A stretch of 64,000 nucleotides of DNA from Streptomyces sp. Ag109_O5-1 (GCF_003814875.1 NZ_RKQF01000001.1:5642001-5706000); one strand, 5' to 3'; positions 1 through 8,483 are shown, counted from the stretch's first letter. The notes: generated by a model from the letters alone, not told the origin. Program-made: numbers and translations.

Positions 1-794
1 AGGGCGTCGCACTCGACATGGGTTACTACGCCACGACGACCAGCGGTGACGGCGGGCGCTTCACGCTCACCGACCCGTACATCCCGTACGACGACGCCAC
101 GTTCACGGTCGAGACCAGCTCCGACAGCTACCTGGCCGACCCGTATCTGACCGCCTCGCACGCGCAGTTCAAGGTCGACGTCATCAACAAGACGAGCATC
201 TGCTTCTGTTCGAGCTGGATCGACGAATACTCCGACCTGCACATCCAGGGCAGCATGACCGCCAGCAACGGCAAGGTGCCGCCGAACCGGAAGCTGTACC
301 TCCAGCAGTCGGCCGACGGCAAGACCGGCTGGAAGTCGCTCGGCTGGTTCACCACGAAGTCCGACGGCACCTTCAACCTCGACGGGTACGTGGCCGTGCC
401 GAAGGGCTACTGGCGGCTGTACTCGGCGGGCTCGTCGGACTACCAGCCCGGCTACTCCAACTCCGTGCACTTCAATCGCACCGCCACCCGGATCACCGGT
501 TTCAACGCCGGGCCCGAGCCGGTGCGCAAGGGCCACACCGTGACCACCACCGGCACCTTGCAACGGCTGAGCGGCACGAAGTGGGTGGCGTTCGGCAAGC
601 AGCGCGTCTACATCCTCTTCCAGGCCAAGGGCAAGAAGTCCTGGACGCAGTTGGGCTCCGTCAAGGCCGACTCGCACGGCCACTTCACCGCCCGCTTCAC
701 CGCGAAGCAGGACGGCACCTGGGTCGGGGTCTACCTCGCGTCCGGCTCCTACGTGGACGCCGAGAGCTACCACGACTACGTGGACGTGCGCTGA
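1..794 (+). CDS. Secreted beta-sandwich protein, C-terminal part (5' end outside window)
   Basis: The reading frame is already open at the first bases and runs to a TGA at 792-794. The ATG at 18 has no ribosome-binding site and is probably internal, so this is the C-terminal part of a longer protein. The 260 or so residues seen are rich in Thr, Ser, Gly, Tyr and Trp. They fall into two tandem segments of about 100 residues that both carry a [W/T]xxLGxxxxxSxGxF pattern, as in Ig-like domains of Streptomyces exported proteins. No catalytic motif is visible, so binding or adhesion is only a guess. The gene ends 25 bp before a strong terminator. Confidence 0.75.
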   Translation, partial: GVALDMGYYATTTSGDGGRFTLTDPYIPYDDATFTVETSSDSYLADPYLTASHAQFKVDVINKTSICFCSSWIDEYSDLHIQGSMTASNGKVPPNRKLYLQQSADGKTGWKSLGWFTTKSDGTFNLDGYVAVPKGYWRLYSAGSSDYQPGYSNSVHFNRTATRITGFNAGPEPVRKGHTVTTTGTLQRLSGTKWVAFGKQRVYILFQAKGKKSWTQLGSVKADSHGHFTARFTAKQDGTWVGVYLASGSYVDAESYHDYVDVR

Positions 795-819
795 ACAGCC
801 TCTTGTGACGACCATCACG

Positions 820-851
820 AAGGGCGCCCCGGGAACCTCCGGGGCGCCCTT
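820..851 (+). terminator. Strong hairpin terminator
   Basis: A perfect 13-bp inverted repeat (AAGGGCGCCCCGG and its complement) with a 6-base loop, followed by CCCC and TTT. It lies just after the stop of the first gene and fits an intrinsic terminator of the GC-rich type. Confidence 0.85.
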
Positions 852-1171
852 CCCCTTTACGGCCGCGTGACTGCGCGGCACCAGGAGCTCCGCCTCCGTC
901 CGGCCCGCATCCAGGTGAACGGGGAACACGTCGCCCAGCCGAAGGGCCTGGTGGTGCCGGTGTTGCGCCCTGCGGTGGAGCCGATGCCGGCGCAGACGTC
1001 CAAGGTCACACCAGGACAGAAGGTTCTGCCAGCGGCGTCAGCGCCTGAACCGCTCCCGCATGACCGCAACTTCCCAAGCCGGCGGTGTGCGGCGGGAGAG
1101 GCGAGGAAGACTGGGGCCGAGGCCTGTCTGCAGCCGTCGGCGGTAGGGACGGCCGGCGGCGGTCGCGGCGG
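852..1171. other. Intergenic region with no supported gene
   Basis: About 320 bp between a terminator and the convergent sialidase-like gene. Short open frames exist on both strands, but none has a convincing ribosome-binding site or recognisable protein. No repeat or clear second hairpin was seen. A decayed gene remnant cannot be excluded. Confidence 0.5.
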
Positions 1172-2647
1172 TCAGGGGGTGCGGAGACTGGTGGTGTACA
1201 CGTCCGTACGGTTCTGTGGTGCGCCGGAGTTGGTCTCGGTGAGCACCGGCCGTACTCCCTTGCCGTCTGCCGCCAGACCTTGGTAGTCACCGAGGAAGTA
1301 GCCCCCGGAGAACGGCGCCTGCAGCCAGTCGAAGATCCGCGAGATCCGTCGTTCGGTCCGGAGCTTCGGGTTTCCCTGTTGCAGCGTGGCCAGTTGGTAG
1401 GCGGTGGGCAGGGTGGTGGTGTTGCCGGGCTTGAGGAAGCGCAGGTCGTAGTAGGTGAGCGCGATCGTGCCCCGCTCGGCGACCGCGATCGACGGTGAGA
1501 AGGCCGGAACGCCCTTGGGGCTGATCAGCTCCGGGGTCCCCCAGGTGCGTCCGCCGTCGGTGGACCGCACAAGCTGGACGGCGTCGAACTTTCCGCCGGA
1601 GAAGTCCGAGCCCTCGTAGGCCATGTACAGCGTGCCCGACTTGGGGTCCACGGCCGGGCTCGGCAGAGTGGTCCCGTCGCGCAGCAGTTTGGTGGGGTCG
1701 TTCGGATCGACCTCCGGTACGGAGGTGTCCCGGGCCACGGCGACCGGGGCGCTCCAGGTCTCGCCGGCGTCGGTCGAGGTGACCATCTCGAAGTGGGCTT
1801 CGACGACGGTGCTCAGGTCGTCGGACTGGGTGATCCGGTCGAAGAAGTCGTACAGGGTGCCGGTGCGCCGGTCGACGACGACCACATGGCCGATGGTCTG
1901 GGTGTTGGGCACTGCGCTGGTGTCGACGAACGGTCGGGCCTTGCTCCAGGTGCGGCCGCCGTCGCGGGTGAGGGAGAGGTAGCCGGGACCGTCGAGGGAG
2001 CTGGGGCCGGGCGGGTCGTTGTCGAGGCGGTCCCAGACCTGGTAGGCGGTGCCCTTGCGGATCGGGTCGGCAGTGAGTGAGGGCTTGTCGTTGAAGAACG
2101 GCTGCTCGTCGACGTGCGTGGTGGTGAGGTTCCGCCAAGTACGGCCGCCGTCGCGGGAGGTGACTGCCAGAATGGCGGTGCGCGTGCTCTTCGTGAAGTC
2201 GACGCCCTCCCCGCCGGCGTAGACCGTGCCGTCCGGTCCGGTGCTCACCCAGGGGTCGGTGGCCCGTTCGTAGTCCGCGCCGCCGGGGGCGCACAGGCTG
2301 AACGGCAGCGTGCTCTGGTGGAAGGTGCGGCCGTCCGTGGTCCAGCCGGCCGCCAGGCCACGGGCACCGCCGTCGCTCCAGCGGTCCTGCTGGAACACGG
2401 TGACCACGCGCCTGGAGTCGCGCGGATCGACGGACAGGTACGGCTCGACCTCGGTGCCCGGGTAGACGATGCTGTCGGGGGACCTCGCTCCGATGGTGCA
2501 CTTCGCGTACGGGTCGCCGTGGGACACCTTGACCAGCAGTGGTGTGGCGTCGGGGTGCTGTTCCGCTGCGGCGGGAGTCGTGCCGGTGACCGTGACGAGC
2601 AGGAGCGCGGCGGTGGTGACGGCGGTCAGGGGCAGGACTACGCGCAT
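1172..2647 (-). CDS. Secreted sialidase-like Asp-box (BNR) protein
   Basis: 491 residues from the ATG at 2647, chosen because AGGAG lies just upstream and a signal peptide follows at once (MRV, a hydrophobic stretch, then an AAAEQ cleavage region). The same frame is open further upstream to a TTG at 2812, but that extension has no such features. At least four Asp boxes (S/T-x-D-x-G-x-T-W) are readable: SRDGGRTW, TRDGGRTW, STDAGETW and STDGGRTW, the signature of six-bladed beta-propellers of the sialidase superfamily. The protein is probably exported and acts on, or binds, glycans. An Asp-box fold alone does not prove sialidase activity, because BNR propellers also occur in non-enzymatic proteins. 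No partner gene is adjacent. Confidence 0.82.
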   Translation of the reverse strand: MRVVLPLTAVTTAALLLVTVTGTTPAAAEQHPDATPLLVKVSHGDPYAKCTIGARSPDSIVYPGTEVEPYLSVDPRDSRRVVTVFQQDRWSDGGARGLAAGWTTDGRTFHQSTLPFSLCAPGGADYERATDPWVSTGPDGTVYAGGEGVDFTKSTRTAILAVTSRDGGRTWRNLTTTHVDEQPFFNDKPSLTADPIRKGTAYQVWDRLDNDPPGPSSLDGPGYLSLTRDGGRTWSKARPFVDTSAVPNTQTIGHVVVVDRRTGTLYDFFDRITQSDDLSTVVEAHFEMVTSTDAGETWSAPVAVARDTSVPEVDPNDPTKLLRDGTTLPSPAVDPKSGTLYMAYEGSDFSGGKFDAVQLVRSTDGGRTWGTPELISPKGVPAFSPSIAVAERGTIALTYYDLRFLKPGNTTTLPTAYQLATLQQGNPKLRTERRISRIFDWLQAPFSGGYFLGDYQGLAADGKGVRPVLTETNSGAPQNRTDVYTTSLRTP

Positions 2648-3105
2648 GCGGGATCTCCTCCGGGCCTGTCGGCCGGTGCCGGGGTACGGGACCGCCGTCA
2701 TCGGGGCGGCCCGGGGCACGGAGGCGTACCGGAACGCGGGGGTGGGGCGACTCCGCTTGGTCCTTTTCGGCGGTGCGGCCGGTGCCCTTGATGGGCCGAA
2801 CGGCGGAGTCAATCCCCGGGGTCATCCCCAAGGGCGTCGAGGAGCACGGCGGAGCCGGCCGGCGGGTGCACCGTGCCGGTCGGCGATGCCGGCGGATCTG
2901 CTCGTTTCCCGCGCCTGTTCAAGACCTGCCGAGTGTCGACGACGGTCGTGATCCATGGGGATGAGAAATGCGAACGACGTCGTCGGTCACTGTCGGCCTC
3001 CCCACCGGGGCCGCGTTGTGTCGGGGCGGGCCGGGGAGGGCGAGGAGGAGACGGGCCGTACGTGTCTCCGACCGGTGCCGGTGGGCGGCTGTCGCGCGCG
3101 GTCCT
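2648..3105. other. Intergenic region upstream of the sialidase-like gene
   Basis: About 460 bp holding the upstream region of the sialidase-like gene and the 3' side of the small secreted-protein gene. Overlapping open frames on both strands have no ribosome-binding sites or recognisable products. TTGACT on the minus strand near 2806-2811 could be a -35 element, but no good -10 box follows. Confidence 0.45.
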
Positions 3106-3381
3106 CTAGCGCGGTTCGTGGGCCGCCGCACGGCAGGCAGCGGTCGCGGCGCCGCCCGCCACTCCGGCCCCGTTCAGCCCGGTCACACAACTCTGCAGGT
3201 CTCCGACCACGCCTCGGCCGCAGGCCGCTGTGACGGAGCCGGAAGCGGTGGCACCGGCCAGTTCGGCCATCTTTGTGCAGGCGGGGATGTCCGCCCGGGC
3301 CGCGGGAGCGGCGAGGACCGCTCCACCGAGGGTGAGGGTCAGGCCGGTGAGGGCACCGGCGATACGGGTCGACGTGCGCAT
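3106..3381 (-). CDS. Small secreted protein, unknown function
   Basis: 91 residues from the ATG at 3381. A GTG three codons upstream (3390) is an alternative start. The N-terminus is a classical Sec signal peptide (MRTSTR, hydrophobic core, cleavage near AAPAARA). The mature part of about 60 residues is Ala/Gly-rich and has four cysteines, which could form two disulfides. It resembles the small Cys-containing secreted hypothetical proteins common in Streptomyces. No function can be assigned. It is transcribed away from a second small secreted-protein gene about 380 bp upstream. Confidence 0.6.
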   Translation of the reverse strand: MRTSTRIAGALTGLTLTLGGAVLAAPAARADIPACTKMAELAGATASGSVTAACGRGVVGDLQSCVTGLNGAGVAGGAATAACRAAAHEPR

Positions 3382-3764
3382 GGGACGCACCTGCCTTCCG
3401 GGTCGGCCGCGCGGTCCTGGTCCCAGTGGGCCGGACCCACGCGGTAAGGCCGCCTGGCGACGCTCGGTGAGTGGTGCCCCGGCCGAAGGAGAGGGCCCCG
3501 GACCGGATGAGACGCACTCGGACCTCCACTCACGGGCCCCTCACTCCAGCGTCGCATCCTCTCCCCCGCCCGTCCTGAGCACCCGTCTCCAGGCAACCGG
3601 CTTCGGTCGCTCCGTCAAGCGTCGGAGGGGTTACGGCGCCCGCCTGCCACGACTCGCGCGTCTGCTCACCGTCACCCATTCTGAGTAATAGGCCGTCCCT
3701 GGCACAGCCCGGTCGTCCCGAAGCACCGAACTACCGAACCAGGGACACGCGAGAGGAGAACGGC
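3382..3764. other. Divergent intergenic region between two small secreted-protein genes
   Basis: About 380 bp that must hold the promoters of both flanking genes. A relatively AT-rich patch with TACTCAGAAT on the minus strand (about 3679-3688) is the only promoter-like spot noticed. No repeat, RNA gene or further protein-coding gene is convincing. Confidence 0.4.
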
Positions 3765-3974
3765 ATGCGCACACGACGACTGCTTGGGCTCGCCCTCGCC
3801 ACTGCCACCCTCGTCGGCATGAGTGCCGTCGGCGCCGCCACCGCTCAGGCAGCGACGCACCCTTCCATATCATCCGATGAGTGCACGGCCCAGGGCGGAA
3901 CGGTCAGCGGGGGCGGCCCATACCTCCCGCCCTCGTGCAAGTTCCCCGACGGGCACTCGGAACGCATCACCTGA
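3765..3974 (+). CDS. Small secreted protein, unknown function
   Basis: 69 residues. The ATG at 3765 is preceded by GAGAGGAG at good spacing. Residues 1-30 form a Sec signal peptide ending near AQAATH. The mature peptide of about 40 residues has two cysteines (DECTAQGG and PPSCKFPDG), giving one possible disulfide, and many Gly/Pro/Ser residues. The two-Cys GG-rich pattern is common among short exported Streptomyces peptides of unknown role. It is too short for the usual annotation cut-offs, but the ribosome-binding site, signal peptide and downstream terminator together make it credible. Confidence 0.68.
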   Translation: MRTRRLLGLALATATLVGMSAVGAATAQAATHPSISSDECTAQGGTVSGGGPYLPPSCKFPDGHSERIT

Positions 3975-4005
3975 GCGCGCCGGACCGACTTGCAGACCCA
4001 CAGGA

Positions 4006-4043
4006 CCCGCCCGCCCCGCCCCCTCCGGGGCGGGGCGGGCGGG
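4006..4043. terminator. Bidirectional GC-rich hairpin terminator
   Basis: A perfect 17-bp inverted repeat made only of G and C with a 4-base loop. It sits between two convergent genes (ends at 3974 and 4052), so it can serve both strands. Confidence 0.8.
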
Positions 4044-4051
4044 GCGGGCTG

Positions 4052-4399
4052 CTACGGGTTGAAGTTGAACGTGAAGTCCGGGGCGGTCACGGTGAACTCC
4101 AGCATGAGGATCGTCCGTGAGTTCGAGTCCGAGACGTTCGAACACCACTCGAAGGCGGTGTGCGGGACCGTCTCCTGGAATTTGTCCCGCCACTCGGTGC
4201 CGTTGCCCGCGAAGGCGTAGCAGTACCAGATCGGGTTGACGGCCTGTGCGTCACCGCCGTAGACGACGGCGGTCTCGCCGGGGCCGATCTTCCACCAGCC
4301 CTGCTTCCGCCAGTTGCTGCTGGCCGAGCAGTTGGGCAGGTACTGCTCGACCATCGTCCAGATTTCGCGCTCGTAGTTGTTCTTGAACCTCAGCGGCAC
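4052..4399 (-). CDS. DUF1036-like small protein
   Basis: 115 residues with a GTG start at 4399 preceded by AGGAGG at 7-base spacing. The sequence opens with MPLRFKNNYEREIW and has a central GWWKIGPGETAVVYGG motif followed by an aromatic-rich WYCYAFAGNG stretch. This pattern of an N-terminal beta strand, then GWW.I.PG, then an aromatic strand resembles the DUF1036 family, whose role is unknown. No signal peptide or membrane segment is seen. It lies directly downstream of a 61-residue gene on the same strand (gap 10 bp), so the two are probably co-transcribed. The family call rests on recall of the motif. Confidence 0.62.
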   Translation of the reverse strand: MPLRFKNNYEREIWTMVEQYLPNCSASSNWRKQGWWKIGPGETAVVYGGDAQAVNPIWYCYAFAGNGTEWRDKFQETVPHTAFEWCSNVSDSNSRTILMLEFTVTAPDFTFNFNP

Positions 4400-4409
4400 G
4401 GCGCGCCTC

Positions 4410-4595
4410 CTACTCCCCGCCCGGCTGCCTGCGGGCAGCCGGGCTTCCGTCGGACCGGGTCAGGGCGTTGTGCGGGCTCGAATTGTCCGTCCCGCCGGGG
4501 CGAGCGCCGGATCGGCCGGCTGTGATGGCACGTTCCAGTGCCTCTTCGTCCGCGTCGGTTCTCGGATCGACCGCCTCGGCAGCCTCCTGTGACAT
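4410..4595 (-). CDS. 61-residue acidic/disordered small protein
   Basis: The ATG at 4595 is preceded by a near-perfect AGGAGG at 5-base spacing, the main reason to accept this short gene. The product starts MSQEAAEAVDPRTDADEEA, is acidic at the N-terminus, and is Gly/Ser/Pro/Arg-rich and probably unstructured at the C-terminus. No domain is recognised. It ends 10 bp before the DUF1036-like gene, and the pair looks like a two-gene operon. It could be a small partner of that protein or a translational leader. Function unknown. Confidence 0.5.
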   Translation of the reverse strand: MSQEAAEAVDPRTDADEEALERAITAGRSGARPGGTDNSSPHNALTRSDGSPAARRQPGGE

Positions 4596-4866
4596 GGGAC
4601 CTCCTGTCTCCGTCGGTCAGATGCGGAGGAGAGGTTCCCCGGGGAAGGTTCGGCGTATCGCAGCGGGTGGGGAGGTGCCCCGTACGGGGGTCATAAACTC
4701 GTGGCGTCGACGCGGTCGGTGTTCGCCGGTGCGGCGGCCGACGGGTGGAGGGGAGGCACGCCGGTGTGCACGGTGGATCACGAGGCCGCGGCGGTGACCG
4801 CGACAGCAGCTCTGACCGCGGCCTACCCGCACCGTTGTGACCCCGCGCAACCGCGCAGCCGCAGAG

Positions 4867-5303
4867 TCAGCCGGACAGAGCTGTGCGGTCACCCCCGAGG
4901 GCGCATGCATGCGAAGTCCCGGGAGAAGTCGCGGGAATTGTCAGAGGGGAAGTCGGAGCAGAAGTCGGAGGGGGCTCGGCGGGCAGGCGGATTCGGAACA
5001 GGGCGCCCCGGCCGGGGGCGGTCTCCAGTTCCACGCGGCCTCCATGGGCGGTCACCAGGGCTGAGGCGATGGCCAGTCCCAGGCCGGCGCCGCCGCCTTC
5101 CTGGCGGCTGCGGGAGGTATCGACCCGGTAGAAACGTTCGAACACCCGCGCCGCTTGTGTCGGTGTCAGTCCTGGGCCGGAGTCGGCGATCTCGATCACG
5201 CAGCTGCCGTCGGCGGTGGTGCCGACCCCGATCCGTACCGGGGTCCCGGGCGGCGTGTGCGCGACGGCGTTGCCGATGAGGTTGGCGACCACCTGGCGCA
5301 GCG
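4867..5303 (-). pseudogene. C-terminal remnant of a two-component sensor histidine kinase
   Basis: About 145 residues of the ATP-binding (HATPase_c) domain. The N box (VVANLIGNAVAH), the G1 box (ADSGPGL), the F box (VFERFYRVD) and the G2 box (GAGLGLAI) are all readable, followed by a disordered Ser/Pro/Thr tail to the stop at 4867. Upstream of LRQVVANL the homology stops at about 5300. The membrane, HAMP and phospho-acceptor His regions are missing, and the next bases belong to an unrelated gene on the other strand. The fragment has no proper start and cannot be a working kinase. No response regulator is adjacent. Confidence 0.8.
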
Positions 5304-5408
5304 GGCAAGAAGGCCAAGAAGAAGGTCAAGGAGCACGACGAGAAGCACCACAAGCACGGCCACCACCATCACCACCACAAGCACGGTGCCAAGAAGCACG
5401 AGAAGTAG
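5304..5408 (+). pseudogene. C-terminal remnant of a His/Lys-rich protein
   Basis: A short plus-strand frame of about 34 codons ending in TAG at 5406-5408. It encodes a tail dominated by Lys and His, with a run of six consecutive histidines and several KH pairs. The composition is far too biased for chance, and the codons use the G/C third bases typical of this genome, so I read it as the 3' end of a real gene. The rest of the gene is absent: immediately upstream lies the kinase remnant in the opposite orientation. His-rich tails often bind Ni, Zn or Cu, but that is only a general inference here. Confidence 0.6.
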
Positions 5409-5574
5409 TCGCACAGGCCCACAGGTCGACGCCGGCGTGCGTCCATCGCGGCCCCAGGTGCGTGGACGCACGCCGGACCTTTCCGGCTCGGAAGGGGTGA
5501 GGGAAACGGAGCGCCGGCAGTACGTGCACACGCCAGGGGACACGCCTGCGGCCGGGCAGGTCCGTCACGCGCGG

Positions 5575-6469
5575 ATGTCGCCCGCCGCGGCATTCCGCGC
5601 CTTCTGGCCGCCGGCGCGGACGAACCGTTCCACCGTGACGGCGTCGGTTCTCCTGCTGGTCGTCTCCGCCGGGTGCGACACCGCGGCCATCGGCATCGTC
5701 TCGTACCTCACCGACGACGTGCTGGCCACCGGCGACCTGGCGCGCTTCTGGCGGCCCGCCGAACTGTGGCTCGCGCTCGCCGGGTTGGGCGCCCTGGCGT
5801 CGTTCGGCGGCGGCTACCTCGCGAGTTGGGCCGGCCAGCACTTCCTGCTGGGCCTGCGCGACCGCAACTTCCGGCACATTCAGCAGCTTCCGCCGGACTT
5901 CTTCGACCGGAGCGGGAACGGTGACCTTGTCAGCCGGCTGACCGGTGACATCGGGGCCGTGGAGTCCCTGGTCACCGGCGCCCCCGTGGAATTCATGGCC
6001 TCGGCCGCCGGCGCCGCCTTCTTGGCCGCCGCCGTGTGGACCAACTGGCTGCTGGCCCTGGTGGCCTTCTCCGCGGCACCGGTGATCTGGCTCGTCACCG
6101 GCGCCTTCGCCGTCCGGGCCCGCACGGCCGGCCGGGCGGAGCGGGACAGCAACGGCGAGCTCGCCTCACTGCTGGAGGAGAGCCTGGCCAACATGCCGGT
6201 CGTGCAGGCCTACAACCAATGGAGCCCCTGCGCCGCCTGGCGGCCGGCCGGACCACGTTCCTCTCACCCACGACCTGCGGCTGACCGCCGATGCCGACCT
6301 GGTCCTCGAACTCGGCCACGGCTCCTTGCACACCCTCACACCGCGGGCCCCGGCCCGTGTCCTCGCCCACGCCGAGACGCCTCGACCGAAGCCGCGGGAC
6401 ACCGAATCGGACGGGGTTGCCAGGGCACCTGCCCACAGCGGGAGTTGTCGTCGTGCGGGCATGGCCTGA
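5575..6469 (+). pseudogene. ABC exporter (membrane domain fused to NBD), internally deleted
   Basis: The first about 215 codons encode an ABC-exporter membrane domain: several hydrophobic segments, the intracellular-loop pattern LPPDFFDRSGNGDLVSRLTG, and VVQAYNQ near 6219. At that point the sequence switches frame to the end of a nucleotide-binding domain (EPLRRLAAGRTTF, then THDLRLTADADLVLELGHG, around the H-loop) and runs to TGA at 6467-6469. Walker A, the signature and Walker B are all missing. A second one-base frameshift lies near 6264, between TTFL and THDL. The start shown is the ATG at 5575; a GTG at 5497 is also possible. This cannot encode a working transporter. Confidence 0.78.
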
Positions 6470-6554
6470 ATATGGCGGTCTTGGCCAGAACCAGTACCGT
6501 TTCCCCAGCGTCGTACGGCTTGTGTGCCGACGGCCTGAACTGTGGGGGGACCAC

Positions 6555-7214
6555 ATGAGCGGCGAGATCTACTTCAGCAACAACTACCGGGACCTGTGCG
6601 TGCGTGACGGGACCGGTGCGGGCTTCCAGTTCGAGTTCTCCTGCTCGCGCTGCTACGACACCTGGCGCTCGCCGTTCGAGCCGTACGCCGGGGAGCGGGC
6701 CGCCACCTGGCTACGGAAGGGGGTCGACGTGGCCTGGGGGCTGCTCGGCCGTACCGGTACCGGGCTGACGTCGGCGGCCGACGGGCTGGCGGGGGCCGGC
6801 TACGGACGCGCCCGCGACCAGGCGTTCGAGCGGGCCATCGGTAACGCCCAGGGGCACTTCAACCGCTGCGCACGCTGCACGGACTACGTGTGCGGCCGCT
6901 GCTGGAACGCCGCCCAGGGCCTGTGCCTGCGCTGCGCGCCGGACACGGCGGCCGAGGCGATGGCGGCCCAGCAGCGCGGCCTCAACGACATGGCCTCGCA
7001 ACGGGCCTACGCCGCCGGGCAGCAGGCCGGGCAGGGTTACGACCCCAACACGCCCCGGCAGCTGGTCTGCCCGCACTGCCGTACCGAGACCCACGGCGCC
7101 GCCTTCTGCTCCGGCTGCGGCCATCAACTGGCCCAGTCCGACCGGTGTTCCTCCTGTTCCGCCGCCGTGCCGGACGGGGCGGCCTTCTGCCCGGGGTGCG
7201 GTACGCGCAGGTAG
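6555..7214 (+). CDS. Multi-zinc-ribbon protein
   Basis: 219 residues. The ATG at 6555 follows a GGGGGG stretch. The protein has a Cys-rich N-terminal block (CSRCYDTW), a central block with CARC, CGRC and CLRC motifs, and a C-terminal double zinc ribbon (CPHCRTE..CSGCGH and CSSC..CPGCGTRR). The double zinc-ribbon arrangement suggests a structural or regulatory zinc protein rather than an enzyme; no catalytic motif is visible. The middle helical region is Ala/Gln-rich. It is intact and follows a broken ABC gene by about 85 bp, so a shared operon is doubtful. Its partner is unknown. Confidence 0.7.
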   Translation: MSGEIYFSNNYRDLCVRDGTGAGFQFEFSCSRCYDTWRSPFEPYAGERAATWLRKGVDVAWGLLGRTGTGLTSAADGLAGAGYGRARDQAFERAIGNAQGHFNRCARCTDYVCGRCWNAAQGLCLRCAPDTAAEAMAAQQRGLNDMASQRAYAAGQQAGQGYDPNTPRQLVCPHCRTETHGAAFCSGCGHQLAQSDRCSSCSAAVPDGAAFCPGCGTRR

Positions 7215-7249
7215 CGTCCACCGGCGGCGGCCGCCGCCGGACTACCGGG

Positions 7250-8212
7250 CTACCGGGCCTCCCCGGCGGGCGCGGCCGGTGCGTCCGCCGTCCGGGCGGC
7301 CAGACGCGTCGGCGTCGGCGTCGGCGCCGATCGGATCAGATCGCGTTCGAGGGCGTCGAGGGCCTGGCGGGCGGCGGTGATGCGGGCGAGGAGGAGCGGG
7401 TGGTCGTCGGGCGGTCCGACGGCCGGGCGGGGTACCTCCTCCGCGCTCGCACCCGGCTCCGTGCCCGCACCCGCTCCCGGCTCCGCGCCCGCACCCGCTC
7501 CCGGCTCCGTGCCCGCCCCTGCCTCCGCCGCCTTCTCCATCTCCCGTGCCTCGTCGAGGGATGTGATGACCACGCCTATCAGGACGTTGACCAGAACGAA
7601 GGAGGCGATCAGGACGTACGAGGCGTAGTAGACGAGGCTCCAGCGGGAGAGCTCCAGGCCCGTGTGGACCGCGTCGCCGATGCCGTCCAGGGGCGTCAGG
7701 AGGAACAGGGTGAGGACGGCGCGGCCGATGGAGCCGTAGTGCCCGGGGTCGTGGTGGCCGAAGAAGACCCAGCCCACCATGGCGTACACGTACAGCAGCA
7801 GCGCGCCGACCAGCAGGAAGCTCAGTGTGCCGGGCGGGCTGCGGGCGACCGCGACCAGCACGATCCGCAGTTGCGGCAGGAAGCGCGCCGTCCGCAGGAC
7901 CCTGGCCAGGCGCAGCAGTCGCAGCACGGTGGTGTTCTCGCGGACGACCGGCAGGAAAGCGCAGAGGACCACGGCGAGGTCGAACAGGTTCCAGGGGTCC
8001 TTGAAGAAGTCGCGCGGGCGCTCGGCGTGGGCGCCCAGGCGCAGCAGGATCTCGGCGGTGAACGCGGCCAGACAGGCGTGCTCGTCCAGCCATAACCAGC
8101 CGTGCCACTCCGCGACGACGCCGGAGTAGGTCTCCACGCCCAGCAGCGCGGCGTTCAGGAGGATCACGGCGAAGACGGTCAGGGCGAACCAGCGCGCCTC
8201 CGTGACGTCTCG
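7250..8212 (-). CDS. NaChBac-like voltage-gated cation channel, start codon lost
   Basis: The frame covers a six-segment ion-transport domain: S1 (WFALTVFAVILLNAALLG), S2-S3, an Arg-bearing S4 (LRLLRLARVLRTARFLP), S5, a pore loop LTPLDGIGD and S6 (FVLVNVLIGVVITSLDEA). A cytoplasmic tail of low-complexity Ala/Gly/Glu/Pro repeats and a terminal coiled-coil-like helix follow. This matches bacterial single-domain voltage-gated channels; the pore sequence is not the canonical LESW type, so ion selectivity is uncertain. The recognisable protein begins at RDVTEARW (8212). Upstream, the DNA is the sense strand of another gene's 3' end, so the normal start and the first residues are missing. Expression would need a fortuitous start. 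Confidence 0.72.
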   Translation of the reverse strand, partial: RDVTEARWFALTVFAVILLNAALLGVETYSGVVAEWHGWLWLDEHACLAAFTAEILLRLGAHAERPRDFFKDPWNLFDLAVVLCAFLPVVRENTTVLRLLRLARVLRTARFLPQLRIVLVAVARSPPGTLSFLLVGALLLYVYAMVGWVFFGHHDPGHYGSIGRAVLTLFLLTPLDGIGDAVHTGLELSRWSLVYYASYVLIASFVLVNVLIGVVITSLDEAREMEKAAEAGAGTEPGAGAGAEPGAGAGTEPGASAEEVPRPAVGPPDDHPLLLARITAARQALDALERDLIRSAPTPTPTRLAARTADAPAAPAGEAR

Positions 8213-8353
8213 GCACCAGCGGGCCTGGACCGTTTCCTCTCCGGCATCGACCTGCCCGTGCAGTGGCCGCGCAACTTCCTGCCGGCCTATCGCGACGGCC
8301 TGCTGGACTACTACGTCGTCACGGCGGAGCGTCCGCCGACGCTGCACGCCTGA
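8213..8353 (+). pseudogene. C-terminal remnant of an unrecognised protein
   Basis: A plus-strand frame of about 45 codons reading GLDRFLSGIDLPVQWPRN, then FLPAYRDGLLDYYVV, and ending in TGA at 8351-8353. The composition and codon bias look like real coding sequence, yet it has no start and abuts the 5' end of the opposite-strand channel gene. I do not recognise the family. Confidence 0.5.
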
Positions 8354-8483
8354 CCTGTACCGGGGGCGTGACGGTCACTCCCCCTCGGGCGTCGGCCCGC
8401 CGCTGCGCCCGCTCGGGTGGCGCGGGCGCGCGTGCCGCGTGGCTGTCCCGGCGTGGCCGAGCCGCCTTGATGATCATCGGTGG

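Noticed and set aside
867..1286. A 139-codon plus-strand ORF between the first terminator and the sialidase-like gene
   Set aside because: No ribosome-binding site, no recognisable product, and it overlaps the 3' end of the supported minus-strand gene.
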